Source: CBEULR01 sp965544035 | GTDB lineage: Bacteria; Bacillota; Desulfotomaculia; Desulfotomaculales; Desulforudaceae | Assembly: GCA_965544035.1 (NCBI GenBank) | Contig: CBEULR010000003.1 | Location: 62,001 to 126,000, forward strand | Direction: 5' to 3' | DNA length: 64,000 nt | Shown: piece by piece, positions 62,623 through 64,000 of the stretch | Layout of the letters: every line of letters begins with the position of its first letter | How positions within the stretch are numbered: the first letter of the stretch is position 1 | The notes under the pieces: generated by a model | Database searches by the model: none | What the model saw: the letters and a program-made list of their open reading frames with translations, nothing else | What the model was told of the DNA's origin: nothing | Position numbers and translations under genes: made by a program

Positions 62623-64000
62623 TTAGATCCCGGAGCGCGCCGCGCCGCCCTCTGCGGCGAGCCACAGCGTATCCCCGTCGATCAGCATGTAGTTCACGCC
62701 GCCCTTGAGCGGGGACTCAAACACCCGTACGGCGGCAAACACTCCGTCCCGGAAGCTGAACTGCACCACCCCGTCCCGAAACACCGCCCAGAGGCCGCCG
62801 GCGGGATCGACATACAGCATCCGCCCCGGCCCGAGGTCGGGCAGTTCATCCCCGCTTCGGACCGTACTCCCCACGGAATCGACGGCGACCAGGTATCCCC
62901 GGTAGGTCTCCTGATTTCGGCACAGGACATACCGATACTCCCCGTCAACCTCGTAGATCACGTCATCGACCCACGCTTCGCCCAGCAGGTCGGACGCCCA
63001 CCGTTGTTGGTCCCACAACGTATCGTGATCGATGCCTTCACGGTAGAAGAAGTTGCCGCCGAAACCGCTGTTGCTGTACACAAAACGCCCGTCACCGGTG
63101 AGCGTGATCACGCGGTCAAGTCCGCCCATACCCCAAGGCGAACACACAAACAGGCGGTGGCCGCCGTCAGCCCGTTCCACCTTGACTACCGGGCCGAACA
63201 GGTAGTTTTCCGGATAGGCGAACTCCCCCGCCGTCCCTGCGGGATTGATCCGGCACAGCCCGTCGCGGTGCGCATACCACAGGGCCCCGTCGAGGAAGAA
63301 CGCCCTTCCGGGATACGGGAAGCTGTTCACGTCACAGTTGAAGACCACAGGTTCACGACCGCTCTCGACCAGAACAAACTGTCCGGTTTCCCGGTCGATC
63401 AGGTATGACTGCCCGTTGGCATTGGTGAAGTGATTGTATTCGCGTTTGTCCTTGAGAAGCTTCTCCTCCCTATCAAGGGTAAAGGTATAATCCACAGTGG
63501 CATCCAGGCTGCGCCGCTCGGTCATCAGCAGGAGTATGTCTCCGTTCGGCTGCGGCACAAAGCCCTGCACCGACCAACTGCTTCCTAGTCCTTGCTCCGC
63601 ACCGACCGTCTCCACCGTACCATCGGGGAGCAGGTGCAAGAGTGTGCGCTGTGTCATAAACGGGTTCCACTCCTCCGGGGGACACAGATCCTGGAACAGG
63701 ACGAACCACTTACTGCCGTCGCTGTCAATGAAGATGCGCTCGATGTGCCCGCGCCGCCCGGTATCGATGTACCGGTCCAGAGCGGTGAACCGTTCAAGGA
63801 GCCCCTCCGCCGTCTGCCGGTAAACCTTGCCGGCGGTATCGGCCATCCAAAGCGTCCCCTCCGGATCGACGGCCAGCGCTCTGATCCCTTCCGGCGCGTC
63901 TATAAACTCAGTCTCGCCGGAGGCGGTCAGGTGAACCAGCCGGCCGTCATACATCCAGATGGAGCCGTCCGGACCCGCGGCCGTCTGGACGCCTTTCCGC
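62623..64000 (-). CDS. beta-propeller (NHL / two-component-regulator propeller-like) protein, 5' truncated by window edge
   Basis: The frame is open to the window end. Repeats with GTLWMADTAGKVYR, GSKWFVLFQD, GALWYAHRDGLCRI, DTLWLAAEGGAA and similar W-containing strands indicate six or more propeller blades. No kinase domain appears in the visible ~459 residues. Such proteins often act in sensing. Located next to the kinase genes. Family not definite. Confidence 0.65.
   Translation of the reverse strand, partial: RKGVQTAAGPDGSIWMYDGRLVHLTASGETEFIDAPEGIRALAVDPEGTLWMADTAGKVYRQTAEGLLERFTALDRYIDTGRRGHIERIFIDSDGSKWFVLFQDLCPPEEWNPFMTQRTLLHLLPDGTVETVGAEQGLGSSWSVQGFVPQPNGDILLLMTERRSLDATVDYTFTLDREEKLLKDKREYNHFTNANGQSYLIDRETGQFVLVESGREPVVFNCDVNSFPYPGRAFFLDGALWYAHRDGLCRINPAGTAGEFAYPENYLFGPVVKVERADGGHRLFVCSPWGMGGLDRVITLTGDGRFVYSNSGFGGNFFYREGIDHDTLWDQQRWASDLLGEAWVDDVIYEVDGEYRYVLCRNQETYRGYLVAVDSVGSTVRSGDELPDLGPGRMLYVDPAGGLWAVFRDGVVQFSFRDGVFAAVRVFESPLKGGVNYMLIDGDTLWLAAEGGAARSGI

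Overview
The window is a GC-rich chromosomal segment, and it reads as a strictly anaerobic, spore-forming-type Firmicute of the Desulfotomaculum / Pelotomaculum / Desulforudis kind. This is inference, not a match to a named genome. The support is Gram-positive style AAGGAGG ribosome sites with many TTG and GTG starts, an AgrB/AgrD autoinducer pair, an SLH-domain protein, YvrJ/DUF2922/DUF1659 and DUF2292 proteins, a Ni-Fe carbon monoxide dehydrogenase with its CooC chaperone, a hybrid cluster protein, and a probable selenoprotein. I saw no rRNA, tRNA, CRISPR array, prophage or intact insertion sequence.

Layout. 0-7 kb: the end of a PKD-repeat protein, a frameshifted nucleotidyltransferase antitoxin remnant, and a GH57 plus GH77 alpha-glucan pair with a possible GH13 remnant between them. 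7-10 kb: a zinc/manganese-type ABC importer (permease, ATPase, lipoprotein) preceded by a terminator hairpin in its leader. 10-15 kb: a lactonase-like hydrolase facing a 1417-residue PEP-synthase-like protein. That protein carries a second, degenerate PEP-utiliser barrel, an HExxH segment and a ParB-like segment. 15-19 kb: phosphodiester glycosidase, coiled-coil membrane protein, CBS protein, transposase-type HTH protein and two DUF2292 paralogues, each DUF2292 gene followed by a related hairpin. 19-27 kb: PAQR protein, FeoA and a split FeoB, a DUF2269-like membrane protein, an MntR/DtxR regulator, a thioredoxin/NHL protein with an in-frame TGA in its redox motif, and a CNNM/CorC protein. 27-33 kb: cooS and cooC divergent around a palindrome, then an autoregulated GntR/ABC operon. 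33-42 kb: Dps plus a tiny Lys-rich protein, DHA2 exporter, lone receiver, UbiB/AarF kinase, MarR, azoreductase, copper-amine-oxidase-domain protein and DsrE protein. 42-46 kb: N-acetylglutamate-synthase-type acetyltransferase, the DUF1659-DUF2922-YvrJ-amidase cluster and an MBL hydrolase. 46-64 kb: four histidine kinases, an Agr locus, hcp with its Rrf2 regulator, a PepSY/SLH protein, a 240-bp imperfect palindrome and the start of a beta-propeller protein.

Most interesting points: (1) the UGA-containing thioredoxin/NHL gene with a hairpin just after the UGA; (2) the PEP-synthase fusion; (3) an Agr-type quorum-sensing operon where two stand-alone AgrC-like membrane receptor modules replace a classical AgrC and are translationally coupled to a PAS histidine kinase; (4) several unexplained structured intergenic elements. 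Metal and redox homeostasis (Zn/Mn, Fe, Mn-type repressor, Dps, CO dehydrogenase, Hcp with Rrf2) and signal perception dominate the rest. Starts were chosen by ribosome-site spacing, and domain positions are approximate.
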